A stretch of 64,000 nucleotides of DNA from Methylovirgula sp. HY1 (GTDB lineage: Bacteria > Pseudomonadota > Alphaproteobacteria > Rhizobiales > Beijerinckiaceae): positions 1,674,001-1,738,000 of the forward strand of contig NZ_CP073764.1 in assembly GCF_019343105.1 (NCBI RefSeq), given 5' to 3'. Made by a program: the position numbers and the translations under genes. The notes beneath the pieces were generated by a model. That model was not told the origin of the DNA. It made no database searches and saw nothing but the letters and a program-made list of their open reading frames with translations. This document shows positions 55,033 through 64,000 of the stretch, piece by piece; position 1 is the first letter of the stretch; each line of letters begins with the position of its first letter.

Positions 55033-58000
55033 TTACAGCCGCGATAGTTTCGGCCGTGCCATTTTGCGCGCATCGGCGCCCGGCGCGCTCCAGCCACCCG
55101 ACGGCGGCGTCACGACATTGGCGTCCGGGTCGGGCATCTTTGGACGGAACGCCGCCGCCGTGGCCTTTGCCGCGGCGAGATCGGCAGCATGAAGGCGCGC
55201 CCCCACATCATCGCGTTTCTTGCCGGCATCCTCATCGCCATGCGCGGCGGCAACCGCGAACCATGCATAGGACAAGGTGAGATTTTGCTGCACGCCGAGA
55301 CCGCGGGCGAGCAGGATCGCGAGATTGTATTGGCTGTCGTGGACGCCAAATTCCGCCGCCTTGCGGAACCAATGCGCCGCCACCGCATAATCGGGTTTGC
55401 CGCTGACGCCGCCTTCGGCGGTAAGGACCGCGAGATTATGCATGGCGCGAGTGTTTCCGGCCTCCGCAGCCTTGCGATACCAGACGGTTGCCTGCGCGAG
55501 ACTGCGTTTTACGCCAAGGCCTTTTTCATAGAGCGAGCCAAGCCGATATTGCGCCGGGGCAAGGCCCTGCGCAGCCGATTTTTCATACCAATGGGCGGCA
55601 AGCTTGAGATCGCGCGGCAACCCATTGCCTGTCGCATAGAGGTTTGCGAGCTCATATTGCGCCTTCGCATCTCCAGCCTGCGCCAAGCTTTGGAAAACCG
55701 ATGGCGACGGCGCAGCGACATGCGGCGCGACACGCGGCTCTGGACTGATCGCGCCGGTGACGATCGGATCGCTGCCGGGCATTGCGTCCAGCGCAGCTTT
55801 TGCCTTGCCGGCATGCGAAATGGCTGCGGAAGGCGATGCCGGGGCGGTGGTCGGCTTGGCCACTGGCGCGCGCGACTGCGGCTTATGTTCGGACCCGGCC
55901 GGTGGCGGAGCGATATGTCCGGCGGGCGTCTCTTTGCCGCCCCCGTTTATAGGAAGATCGATCAGCGGCGCATGGCCGACGGTCTTGACGACGGCATAAG
56001 CGCCCATGGCGAGGAAAAGCGCGGCGACGGATAAAACCACGGGCCGCTTGTGCTGTATGATGAAATTGCGCGTCTGCTCGATAATGCCCGCGGAATCCTC
56101 ATCGCCTGCCACAAGACCACCACGGCCCTGCGGCCGGCTGATCGCAGCAGCCGATTCCATCTGCGCGGCCTGCGCCGCGCGACGCGCCGCGGCGATGAAA
56201 CCGGCGCGGCCGGTCGTCGCTTCGAGCGAATCGGAAAGATCCGAAGCCTCCGCCTGCTTGCGCTCTTCGCCGCCCATCGGATTGCGGCGCCCCGGCAATC
56301 CGCGACCTGGCTCGATCAGAAAATCTTCAAGCTTCTCGCCGGCCGGCTCACCCTTTGCACGGCCCTCCGCCCGCGAGGCCGGCGCCTCTTTGGCCGCAAC
56401 GAATGGCGGCGGCTCACGGCCACCGGCCGGAGCAAAATTCGGCGCCGGTCCTGAAGCCAGCAGCTCGGGCGCCCTTGGCGGGCGGACCTCGGCGATTTCG
56501 GTTTCCACCATCGCCAAGCGATCGACGACTTTCTCGAGAGTCTCGTGGACCGCGTTCAAAGTCGCGAGCGTACGGCGGCCCGCCGCATCCTGCATGTCAC
56601 GCAATTCGACGAGTTCGCGGCTCAGATCGGAACGGTCGGCAGGGGTCCGCCCGAGCGTCTCCTGCAACACATTGCGCGCTGCCTGTTCCGCCGCCGTATA
56701 GGAGACTTCCCTTGTGCGTTCGAGTTCGGCGAAAAGATCGCCGATCGATTGTTCCAGCGAGTTGAGCGACGGCGAGCCAATTTCGGCCCGATCCCATCGC
56801 GCCGCGAATTCGCTGACCTGCTGCTGCAAGGCCTCGATCGCGCGATTATCGGCCTGCGGTGCGCGCGCCTGATCGACCCGCTCGGCGAGGCTGCGGACGA
56901 GGTTTTCGAGCGACTGCACATCGAGTTGCGGCATCCCACGCGCGATCCGGTCGGAGAGCTCGTGATGGACGTCGTTGATCCGGTTGGCCAGCGCCGTATA
57001 ACGGCTGTCGTCGCGGGCTTCGGCGAGCGCTTCCTCGACACGTGCCGTAATCGCGTCAAGCTGGCCTTCGATCTTGGCAAGCCCCGAATGTCCGGGCTCG
57101 CGCATCAGCGTCCGCAACTCGTCGGCGACGGCCTGAAGATCACCGTCTTCGTGCCGCTCGGTGCTGTCGCGCATCCGATCGAAGCGCTCGTTGAGCGCCG
57201 CAATTTGCTGTTCGATCTTTTCCACCGGCGCAGCATGCGCCGGAGCAGCGGCCAGAAGCTCGCGGATTTCCCGCGTCCGATCGTCGATCTTTCCAAGCGC
57301 TGCGGCGTCGAAGCCGCGTTTGCCGAGATCGTCGAGCTTATTGCCGAGCTTTTGCACCTCGCCTTCGAGACCACGGATCGTCGTCCGCGGATCGACTTCA
57401 GCCAGCGCGTGACGCAAATCGCCGACGAGCCGTTCGAGCGGCCGCAGCACGGCTTCGCGAATGCCGTCCGTCCGTGAGGTTTCGATTTGTTGCGTCAGAT
57501 TGCGGACCGCCGCTTCAAGCGGCGCAAGCGAGCCACGCGCGGCGAGATCGCGCAAAGCGACCGACATGGTCGCGATCTCGGAGCGCAATTTGTCGAGGTT
57601 GCATGAGGCTGGCGGCAAAGCATCGCGCGCGGCCTGTTCGCGGCGCATGTCTTCGACTTTACCAGCCAGGGATGCAATATCGTTCCGCAAGCTCACAATA
57701 GCGCCGCTTCCGGCCGGCTCTTCCGCGACACGGCCGCCAGCAGCCCGGCCGAAGCGAAGGCCTGTGTTGCGATGATCCTCCGCTGCGGCTCCGTCCGGAT
57801 TCTCCAAACTGCGCTGGCGCCGCGCGATTTCCGCAATGGCATCGCCGAGCGATGGATGTTTGGGCGCGGAATCGCTTGGCGTCGGTGCGTAACGGCCCGC
57901 GGACGGCATGGCCGTCGAAGACGCCAGCGCGTTGAGCAACGAATTAACTTTCGATTCGACCCTATCGAGCTGTTCGACATAATGCGTCGGCGCAGCGCCA

Positions 58001-58605
58001 GTGCCGGAATGCCCGCTGAGAGGCATTTGGGTTGCAGGCTGCACCAGAGAGTCGAGCCGCGCTTCGAGCCGCGCCAGAGCGCCCTTGATCGGCTGCATCG
58101 CTTCCCGCGGCGTGCGCTGCGACAACTCGGCTTCCAAATGCTCGAGCCGATGCGCCAGCTTTCCGAACTCGGCATTGTCTCCCAAGTGCATGGCAGCTCG
58201 CGCAAGCAACGCGTCCAAACCCTCATCGGCGAGGCCGGCTTGATCGCGGGGAAGCTCGGAGAACCCGCGTGACCAAGTCGGGGGACGCGACGAGCGCGGA
58301 TTTGCATCCGTCGCCAGCGTCGCCCCGCCATCACGATCGCCTCGCAGTCGGCTGTCATCGGCAGGGTGGCGCCCCCCCTGTCTCAGCCCCGGGATTTTGA
58401 GCCGGCGAAGCTTTCCGGTGATCGCATCGAGACGGTCGTTTTCATCCATTTGAGCGGGATCGATTCCGGTCTCAGCCGCATATTGTCCCACGGCTTGAGC
58501 GAGCCATTCGCTCAAACTCATCCCCTCGCGCCGCGCCGCATCCTGCGCCGCATCACGAACATCATTTCCTGTCGTCCTGGCGCCCCAGGAAATCGGCTTG
58601 CGCAT
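55033..58605 (-). CDS. PodJ-like polarity protein with coiled coils and Sel1 repeats
   Basis: A 1190-residue protein from ATG 58605, which follows GGAGA. The N-terminus has SWGARTTGNDVRDAAQDAARREG and MSLSEWLAQAV, as in PodJ/DivJ-type localisation proteins. A long coiled-coil region covers about residues 130-780, and a single membrane helix (RPVVLSVAALFLAMGAYAVV) lies near residue 870. The periplasmic C-terminus has at least four Sel1-like repeats (AQYELANLYATGNGLPRD, AQYRLGSLYEKGLGVKRS and two more). This is the PodJ layout: pole organisation and division asymmetry. An upstream start at 58710 adds 35 residues that do not fit. Confidence 0.8.
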   Translation of the reverse strand: MRKPISWGARTTGNDVRDAAQDAARREGMSLSEWLAQAVGQYAAETGIDPAQMDENDRLDAITGKLRRLKIPGLRQGGRHPADDSRLRGDRDGGATLATDANPRSSRPPTWSRGFSELPRDQAGLADEGLDALLARAAMHLGDNAEFGKLAHRLEHLEAELSQRTPREAMQPIKGALARLEARLDSLVQPATQMPLSGHSGTGAAPTHYVEQLDRVESKVNSLLNALASSTAMPSAGRYAPTPSDSAPKHPSLGDAIAEIARRQRSLENPDGAAAEDHRNTGLRFGRAAGGRVAEEPAGSGAIVSLRNDIASLAGKVEDMRREQAARDALPPASCNLDKLRSEIATMSVALRDLAARGSLAPLEAAVRNLTQQIETSRTDGIREAVLRPLERLVGDLRHALAEVDPRTTIRGLEGEVQKLGNKLDDLGKRGFDAAALGKIDDRTREIRELLAAAPAHAAPVEKIEQQIAALNERFDRMRDSTERHEDGDLQAVADELRTLMREPGHSGLAKIEGQLDAITARVEEALAEARDDSRYTALANRINDVHHELSDRIARGMPQLDVQSLENLVRSLAERVDQARAPQADNRAIEALQQQVSEFAARWDRAEIGSPSLNSLEQSIGDLFAELERTREVSYTAAEQAARNVLQETLGRTPADRSDLSRELVELRDMQDAAGRRTLATLNAVHETLEKVVDRLAMVETEIAEVRPPRAPELLASGPAPNFAPAGGREPPPFVAAKEAPASRAEGRAKGEPAGEKLEDFLIEPGRGLPGRRNPMGGEERKQAEASDLSDSLEATTGRAGFIAAARRAAQAAQMESAAAISRPQGRGGLVAGDEDSAGIIEQTRNFIIQHKRPVVLSVAALFLAMGAYAVVKTVGHAPLIDLPINGGGKETPAGHIAPPPAGSEHKPQSRAPVAKPTTAPASPSAAISHAGKAKAALDAMPGSDPIVTGAISPEPRVAPHVAAPSPSVFQSLAQAGDAKAQYELANLYATGNGLPRDLKLAAHWYEKSAAQGLAPAQYRLGSLYEKGLGVKRSLAQATVWYRKAAEAGNTRAMHNLAVLTAEGGVSGKPDYAVAAHWFRKAAEFGVHDSQYNLAILLARGLGVQQNLTLSYAWFAVAAAHGDEDAGKKRDDVGARLHAADLAAAKATAAAFRPKMPDPDANVVTPPSGGWSAPGADARKMARPKLSRL

Positions 58606-58806
58606 ATTCTCTCCGGCGGAATCTCTAAGATCCCGGGTTGAACCCAAGTTCGTGCGAAGAACAGGGAAGCGCCGAATCACGATCGGGCCGCTCGATACCG
58701 CTCTGGCCATGAATTTCTGTAACCGCGGTAAATACCGAGTTAACTCTGCTCGATTTTGGGACAGAGCCGCGCATTGCAGCGAAGCCGAAAATTTTAATAA
58801 TACAGC

Positions 58807-58820
58807 TTATAGTTGTATAA
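58807..58820. promoter_or_regulatory. Palindrome before the MerR gene
   Basis: TTATA-GTTG-TATAA, a 5-4-5 inverted repeat 63 bp before the MerR start, in a locally AT-rich stretch. A candidate operator or promoter element for autoregulation. Confidence 0.35.
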
Positions 58821-58883
58821 CTCTGCAAAATGGCCTTATACTTATCGATACTGGTTGTGCTGGAGCAGATCAGAGAGGCCGCC

Positions 58884-59312
58884 ATGGAGACGAGCCCACG
58901 GCAGACACCCGCAGAGAAAGACGGACGCGACGACGCGCATTTTAAGATCGGAGATATCGCCCGTGAATTCGGCATCAGCCTAAGGGCGCTGCGGTTTTAC
59001 GAAGACCGCGGGCTGTTGCATCCGCAACGGCGCGGCACGACCCGACTTTATTCCCGCCGTGACCGCTCCCATTTGCAAGTGATCCTCAAGGGCAAGCAGT
59101 TCGGATTCACTTTGACCGAAATCCGCGACAGGCTCATCGCGCGCAGCGATGCCCTGGACGGGCAGATCCTCGAATTCAATCTCCACCCGGATCAAATCGT
59201 CGCGCAGATCCGCCATCTCGAGCGCCAGCGCGCCAATCTGGATATTGCGCTCACCGAACTACGGCAAGCGCATCTGCGCGCACAAATCGATAAGCAAATG
59301 AACGGAGCCTGA
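58884..59312 (+). CDS. MerR family transcriptional regulator
   Basis: A 142-residue regulator from ATG 58884 (AGAGAGG upstream). The winged helix is at about residues 22-90 (FKIGDIAREFGISLRALRFYEDRGLLHPQR). A coiled-coil dimerisation helix follows (IRHLERQRANLDIALTELRQ). No Cys cluster for metal sensing is present, so the signal is unknown. In Rhizobiales, similar MerR proteins sit near fatty-acid or aromatic genes; here the neighbour is a broken isomerase gene. Confidence 0.88.
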   Translation: METSPRQTPAEKDGRDDAHFKIGDIAREFGISLRALRFYEDRGLLHPQRRGTTRLYSRRDRSHLQVILKGKQFGFTLTEIRDRLIARSDALDGQILEFNLHPDQIVAQIRHLERQRANLDIALTELRQAHLRAQIDKQMNGA

Positions 59313-59503
59313 GCCCCCTTCGACCGCCCTGATATTGCAGGGCTTGGATGCTAATTGCGCGCACCCTTTCAATAGGGTGGCTCTTCGGCGCCGCCACATC
59401 CAGCTACCGCGGCGCCCTTCGCCGAGATGGCCAAGACGGCCAAAATCTCTTATGAGACCCGCTCTGATGGGAAGCGGATCGCATGAATCGCGAAGGATCC
59501 TTC

Positions 59504-60130
59504 ATGCCGCGGCAGATAGAATATTATTTCAGTTTCATCAGTCCCTGGTCTTACCTGGGCCATGCTGAATTTATCGCAGTGGCCAAAAGACATGCTGCGA
59601 CGGTCCTATACAGGCCGGTGCCGCTCGGCCGCCTGTTTCCGGAGACCGGCGGTCTGCCACTCGCCAAGCGTCACCCCGCACGGCAAGCCTATCGCTTGAT
59701 CGAATTGCAGCGCTGGCGCGACAAGCGAAACATCCCATTGCAGCTGCATCCAAAATTTTGACCCTTCGATCCAAGTCTCGCGGATCGCATCGTCACTGTT
59801 TTGGCGGCGCAGGGCGCAATGCTCGAGAGTTTCGTGCCACTGGCCTTTGCGGCGGTCTTCGCGACGGATCAGAACCTGGCCGACGAGGCGGTTCTGGCAG
59901 ACCTGCTGACGCAGGCGGGATTTGCAGCCGACAGCCTCATCGCCGCCGGCAAAAGCGAAGCGGCCAAGGCTGCCTATGACGCCAATCTCGCCGCCGCCAT
60001 GGCCTGCGGTGTCTTTGGAGCACCGAGCTATGTTTTGGAGGGCGAGATTTTTTGGGGCCAAGACCGCCTTGCCTGTCTTGATGAGGCCCTGGCCAAGGAG
60101 CATCAGCCCTATGCCGCGAATATTTCGTAG
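59504..60130 (+). pseudogene. 2-hydroxychromene-2-carboxylate isomerase gene with an internal stop
   Basis: A DsbA-fold, GST kappa-like isomerase interrupted once. The first part runs from ATG 59504 (RQIEYYFSFISPWSYLGH) to HPKF and a TGA at 59759-59761. The same frame continues PFDPSLADRIVTVLAAQG and goes on to the end (GVFGAPSYVLEGEIFWGQDRL) with stop at 60130. Family members have W in the HPKFWPFD block, so TGG became TGA. No frameshift is needed. It is a recent nonsense mutation or a sequencing error; the rest is well kept. Confidence 0.85.
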
Positions 60131-60186
60131 CTTTCACTTCGGCGAAGCCAGGCGGCCAGCCGGCCGCACCATCCGGCGATCGCACC

Positions 60187-61212
60187 ATGGCAAATGACGG
60201 TGCGGACACGGCCAAAGCGGCAAAAAAACTCGGCGTTCTCCTCGTCAATCTTGGCACGCCGGAGGCGACGGATTATTGGTCGGTCCGCCGCTACCTCAAA
60301 GAATTTCTATCCGACCGCCGCGTCGTCGAAACGCCGCGCCTGATCTGGTGGCCGATTCTCAATCTCGTCATTTTGACGGTTCGGCCGACGCGCAGCGGCA
60401 AGGCCTATCGCGCCATTTGGAATATGGCGGCAAACGAAAGCCCGCTGAAGACGATCACACGGGCGCAAGCTGACACGCTCGCCGCGCGGATCGCTGCGAA
60501 GGATCAGGCGCATGTCCATGTCGATTGGGCGATGCGCTATGGCGAGCCGTCCATTGCGAAAGCCATGGCGCAGCTCGCGGCGAAGGGTTGCGAGCGCTTG
60601 CTCGTCGTGCCGCTCTACCCACAATATTCGGCGGCAACGACCGCAACGGTCGGCGATGCCGTCTTCGCCATATTGGCGCGGCAGCGCTTCCAGCCTGCCT
60701 TGCGCATTGCGGCGCCCTATTATGACGAGCCCGCCTATATCCAAGCGCTTGTCGCATCCCTGGAAAAATTCCTCGCGAGGCTCGCCTTCACACCCGACGT
60801 CATTCTGGTGTCCTTTCATGGAATCCCGCGGGCCTATGCGGAGAAAGGCGATCCCTATCCGCGCCATTGCGAGGCAAGCTTTCGCCTGCTGAAGGCGGCG
60901 TTGGGCCACGGCTCGGACAAGCTGCGCATGACCTATCAGTCGCGTTTCGGGCCGACCGAATGGCTGCAGCCCTATACCGACGAAACGGTGAAGGCATTGG
61001 CCCGCGACGGTGTAAAAAATCTCGTCGTCGTAACGCCAGGCTTCGCCGCCGATTGCATCGAGACATTGGAAGAAATCGGCATAGAAAACCGCGATCTGTT
61101 TCTCGAACATGGCGGCAAAAATTTCGCCGTGGTTCCCTGCCTCAACGATGGCCCGGAAGGAATCCAGCTCATCGAAGATATTGTCGCGCGCGAATTGGCC
61201 GGCTGGCTGTAA
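60187..61212 (+). CDS. hemH: Ferrochelatase
   Basis: A 341-residue enzyme inserting iron into protoporphyrin IX. N-terminus LGVLLVNLGTPEATDYWSVR and the metal-binding His in VSFHGIPRAYAEKGDPY are diagnostic. The catalytic Glu lies in the TLEEIGIENR-like C-terminal region. No Cys cluster, typical for proteobacteria. Full length. Confidence 0.95.
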   Translation: MANDGADTAKAAKKLGVLLVNLGTPEATDYWSVRRYLKEFLSDRRVVETPRLIWWPILNLVILTVRPTRSGKAYRAIWNMAANESPLKTITRAQADTLAARIAAKDQAHVHVDWAMRYGEPSIAKAMAQLAAKGCERLLVVPLYPQYSAATTATVGDAVFAILARQRFQPALRIAAPYYDEPAYIQALVASLEKFLARLAFTPDVILVSFHGIPRAYAEKGDPYPRHCEASFRLLKAALGHGSDKLRMTYQSRFGPTEWLQPYTDETVKALARDGVKNLVVVTPGFAADCIETLEEIGIENRDLFLEHGGKNFAVVPCLNDGPEGIQLIEDIVARELAGWL

Positions 61213-61343
61213 AAACGCGTCAAATCGGCGGCTTCCATTCTGAGCGCTTCAAGTGCCTGTCCCGTTTCCGCGAATGAGCTATTCGAGAGCGACGCAACTT
61301 CCCCGAGCTTCTGCTGTTGGCTCAAATCCATGAGGAGAGTTTT

Positions 61344-61607
61344 ATGAAGAGCCCTGCGATTTTATTCAGCCTTTGTCTCTTTGGCCTGTCCGGGACAGCC
61401 GTGCTCGCCACGTCCGAAGCTCACGCAAAGCCCGGCGGCTGCATCAAATATGGCGCGGCGGGTGCCGTCGCCGGCCATTATGCCGGTCATCATGCCGTCA
61501 AAGGCGCATTGGCCGGCTGCGCGGCCGGCATGTGGCGGCGGCACGAATATAAGAAGCATCTGCGCGAAGAAAAGAAATTGCAGACAACGGCGCCCAATCA
61601 AGACTGA
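61344..61607 (+). CDS. Small exported Gly/Ala/His-rich protein
   Basis: An 87-residue protein with a signal peptide (MKSPAILFSLCLFGLSGTAV, cleavage near SEAHA). A Gly/Ala/His segment KYGAAGAVAGHYAGHHAVKG follows, then a basic tail (RRHEYKKHLREEKK). GAGGAG precedes the ATG. The glycine-zipper-like middle may insert in membranes. Function unknown. Confidence 0.65.
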   Translation: MKSPAILFSLCLFGLSGTAVLATSEAHAKPGGCIKYGAAGAVAGHYAGHHAVKGALAGCAAGMWRRHEYKKHLREEKKLQTTAPNQD

Positions 61608-61635
61608 GGGCCGAGGGCCGGTCTCCTGCCGCCCT

Positions 61636-62628
61636 CTATGTGCGACCAATGCGGGCCGCCAGGTCGCGTTCCCACACATAGGCCTGGCGGACGATCTCTT
61701 TGAGATCGTCATGGCGCGGCGTCCAGCCGAGCAGGCTTCGAATCCGCTCGGCGCCGGCGACGAGCATTGCCGGGTCGCCAGCGCGCCGACGGCCGAGCCT
61801 GACTTCGAAATCGATCCCCGAGATCTGTTTCACGACGTCGATGACTTCGCGCACCGAATGGCCGTGGCCATAGCCGCAATTCAAAACCAGGCTTTCACCG
61901 CCGGAGCGCAAATGCGCCAGCGCGAGCAGATGCGCCGCGATAAGATCGCTCACCTGGATATAATCACGGATGCAAGTGCCGTCGGGCGTCGGATAATCCG
62001 TGCCGAAGACGTCCATTCCCGGGCGCAGGCCAAGAGCGGCCTGAACCGCGACTTTGATGAGATGCGTCGCATTCGGCGTCGACTGCCCGAGCCGGCCTGC
62101 CGGATCGGCGCCGGCAACATTGAAATAGCGCAACGCAACATAGGAAAAATCCCGCGCCTTCGCGACATCCTCCAGCATCCATTCGACCATGAGCTTGGAG
62201 CGGCCATAGGGATTGATCGGTTGAAGCGGCGTCTCCTCGGTGACCGGATTGACCCCCGGCTCGCCATAGACGGCCGCGGTGGAGGAAAAGATGAATTGGC
62301 GGATATCGGCATCGATCGCCGCTTCGATGAGATTGCGCGCCTTCGCCGTATTGTTGAGATAATAGAGCAATGGATCGGCGACCGATTCCGGAACGACGAT
62401 TTTGGCTGCGAAATGGGCGATGGCATCAATGCGATAGGTCGCGAAAATATCCGCAAGCGCCTTCTGATCACCCATATCGCCGCGGACAAAAACCGCCGGC
62501 GGCTGAACCGCCCAGGCAAATCCGGTCGACAAATCATCGAGAACAACGACTTCCTCGCCGGCATCGAGAAGCGCCAGAACCATATGACCGCCGATATAGC
62601 CGGCACCGCCCGTCACCAGAATTGCCAT
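61636..62628 (-). CDS. galE: UDP-glucose 4-epimerase
   Basis: A 330-residue extended SDR enzyme interconverting UDP-glucose and UDP-galactose. NAD motif VTGGAGYIGGHM at residues 5-16, SSTAAVYG near 122, and the catalytic YGRSK near 147. ATG 62628 gives MAILVTGG. Divergent from galU, which makes its substrate; both serve exopolysaccharide or LPS sugars. Confidence 0.94.
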   Translation of the reverse strand: MAILVTGGAGYIGGHMVLALLDAGEEVVVLDDLSTGFAWAVQPPAVFVRGDMGDQKALADIFATYRIDAIAHFAAKIVVPESVADPLLYYLNNTAKARNLIEAAIDADIRQFIFSSTAAVYGEPGVNPVTEETPLQPINPYGRSKLMVEWMLEDVAKARDFSYVALRYFNVAGADPAGRLGQSTPNATHLIKVAVQAALGLRPGMDVFGTDYPTPDGTCIRDYIQVSDLIAAHLLALAHLRSGGESLVLNCGYGHGHSVREVIDVVKQISGIDFEVRLGRRRAGDPAMLVAGAERIRSLLGWTPRHDDLKEIVRQAYVWERDLAARIGRT

Positions 62629-63012
62629 GCGCTCGTCCTTTCCCGCACCCAACCCTACCAGTGAGGACAAAATGCGAAGTTAATTGCGCGCAACCTTACC
62701 GCTGCCGACGCGTTGACGAAAAGCTGCCTCCCGTCTACTTCAAAAGGGCGACAGAGAAGCAAGGCATGTGAAGGGGGAGTGGGCTTCAGCACAGGGATGG
62801 GCGCTCGGCCACTTTCGTCTCGATGTTGCTTCCGTTTTGGAGCCTCGGGATATCTGGACATCTCTGGATATTCAGCCTCGGGCCCGTCGTCGCAGCCACG
62901 GAAAATATCTTAAAGATTGTCAGAAGATCACCGCCGATCTCCTCCGCATGGCACGAGCGCCAAACGAAGGGATCGCGCCTGAATAGCTGGGCCCTGCTAT
63001 CGTGGAACCAAA
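62629..63012. other. Intergenic region between galE and galU
   Basis: About 380 bases between divergent sugar-nucleotide genes. Two short tandem motifs, GGATATCTGG and TGGATATTCAGC-like, occur near 62850-62875. A GTG-started 72-codon frame exists at 62768-62986, but its composition is not convincing. Promoters of both genes are expected here. Confidence 0.4.
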
Positions 63013-63906
63013 ATGAGCAAACGCATTCGCAAAGCTATTTTTCCCGTCGCCGGTTTAGGGACACGTTTTCTTCCCGCGACGAAATCCGTCCCCAAGGAAA
63101 TGCTGACGGTGGTGGACCGGCCGGTCCTCCAACATGTAGTCGAGGAGGCCCGCGAGGCCGGCATCGAGCATTGCATCTTCGTCACCGGCCGCAACAAAGC
63201 GGTGATCGAAGATTATTTCGATGCCGCCTATGAACTCGAAGATATTTTGCTGAAACGCGGCAAGACCAAGGAAAGAGAAGCCTTGATTGCCGAACTGCCG
63301 ATACCCGGCTCGATGAGCTTCACGCGTCAGCAGTCGCCGCTCGGCCTCGGCCATGCCGTCTGGTGCGCGCGCGACATTATCGGCGATGAGCCCTTCGCCG
63401 TTGTCTTGCCGGATATGCTGACCATTGCTTCCGGCGGCAGCACCAAACCGCGGTGCCTCGCACAATGTATCGAAGCCTATGAGCAGCATGGCGGCAATAT
63501 TATCGCCGTCGAGGAAGTGCCGCCGGGCGAAACGCATAAATATGGCGTCGTATCGGTCGGCAAGAGTTTCGACTCCACGTTCGAGATCAACGGCATGGTC
63601 GAAAAGCCGGCGAAGGGTACCGCCCCTTCCAATCTCATCATTTCCGGCCGCTACGTGCTTTCGCCCGAAATCTTCCAGATCCTCGAAAAGCTCGACAAAG
63701 GCTCAGGCGACGAGATCCAGCTCACCGACGGCATGCGCATGCTTGCCAAAACGCAGCCCTTTCACGGCGTCCGCTTCGACGGCAAGACTTATGACTGCGG
63801 TTCACGGCTTGGATTTCTCACCGCCAATGTCGCCTTTGCCATCGCGAATCCGGAGATCGCCGACGATTTTCGCGCCATGCTGAAGGATCTGGTCGGCAAG
63901 CTGTAA
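63013..63906 (+). CDS. galU: UTP-glucose-1-phosphate uridylyltransferase
   Basis: A 297-residue nucleotidyltransferase making UDP-glucose. The nucleotide-binding loop AGLGTRFLPATKSVPKEML is at residues 13-31. The Asp of VVLPDMLT, the VEEVPPGETHKYGVV block and the VEKPAKGTAPSNL block complete the active site. Full length, start ATG. Confidence 0.96.
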   Translation: MSKRIRKAIFPVAGLGTRFLPATKSVPKEMLTVVDRPVLQHVVEEAREAGIEHCIFVTGRNKAVIEDYFDAAYELEDILLKRGKTKEREALIAELPIPGSMSFTRQQSPLGLGHAVWCARDIIGDEPFAVVLPDMLTIASGGSTKPRCLAQCIEAYEQHGGNIIAVEEVPPGETHKYGVVSVGKSFDSTFEINGMVEKPAKGTAPSNLIISGRYVLSPEIFQILEKLDKGSGDEIQLTDGMRMLAKTQPFHGVRFDGKTYDCGSRLGFLTANVAFAIANPEIADDFRAMLKDLVGKL

Positions 63907-63924
63907 GAAACGATAAACCGCAAG

Positions 63925-64000
63925 TCACCGCTGCAGCTTGACGCCGACCATAAAGACATCATCGGTAAATGAATCGCCCAGGAGATTGCTGCTCAAATTT
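63925..64000 (-). CDS. 3' end of a gene cut by the window edge
   Basis: The minus strand reads NLSSNLLGDSFTDDVFMVGV and then KLQR before a stop at 63925-63927. The alternating pattern of the last strand resembles the C-terminal strand of an outer-membrane barrel protein. Too short to name. Confidence 0.4.
   Translation of the reverse strand, partial: NLSSNLLGDSFTDDVFMVGVKLQR

Noticed and set aside
62768-62986. 72-codon GTG-started frame between galE and galU
   Set aside because: Composition is not protein-like and it occupies the shared promoter region.

Overview
The window is about 64 kb of a GC-rich chromosome from an alphaproteobacterium, most likely a Hyphomicrobiales member near Beijerinckiaceae. 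This is inferred from gene content (PhaR/PhbAB, a PodJ-like polar protein, a Zur-type Fur protein, an oxalate/formyl-CoA module, Rhizobiales-type small proteins) and from dispersed 'TAGAGC...GCTCTA' palindromic repeats; no rRNA or tRNA is present to confirm it. Most of the sequence is housekeeping, with one catabolic island and a few accessory patches.

Layout. 0.4-12.9 kb: metZ, a P1-family peptidase, an ICMT-like membrane methyltransferase, manganese catalase, purB, a ferritin-like protein, a frameshifted toxin-antitoxin relic, 2Fe-2S ferredoxin, rpsD, peroxiredoxin, an alpha/beta hydrolase and a quinone oxidoreductase. 13.2-23.9 kb: an oxalate catabolism island with a GntR/FCD regulator, oxalyl-CoA decarboxylase (oxc), a PAS-only protein, two formyl-CoA:oxalate CoA-transferases (frc), a 45-residue micro-ORF and two oxalate/formate MFS antiporters. 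Six 17-bp operator-like palindromes (TGGYAT-N5-ATRCCA type) lie before the regulator, the micro-ORF and both transporters. 24.0-26.1 kb: sucCD. 28.7-32.4 kb: molybdenum cofactor genes mobA, mobB, moeA with a TusA-DUF2478 fusion; Mo-bisMGD would be needed by a formate dehydrogenase that consumes the formate made from oxalate, although no such enzyme is in the window. 32.4-43.4 kb: cutA, a Zur-like regulator, small unknown proteins, ispG, ispA, mtgA, rpmF, and the polyhydroxybutyrate genes phbB, phbA and phaR. 43.4-49.4 kb: an EAL protein with a degenerate GGDEF domain, a cupin, gloB, an active-type diguanylate cyclase and a methyltransferase.

49.4-52.1 kb is the most unusual patch. A stand-alone reverse transcriptase (437 aa, YIDD) is preceded by about 160 nt of strongly foldable sequence that has been split from it by a complete IS5-family insertion (TAA duplication, matching inverted repeats). 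The architecture recalls single-gene defence-associated RT systems that carry an upstream ncRNA, but family assignment needs a search.

52.3-64 kb: GST, queG, an SDR, a PodJ-like protein with Sel1 repeats, a MerR regulator, a 2-hydroxychromene-2-carboxylate isomerase gene broken by a single Trp-to-stop change, hemH, galE and galU, and at the right edge the 3' end of a minus-strand gene. No CRISPR array, prophage or plasmid function was seen.
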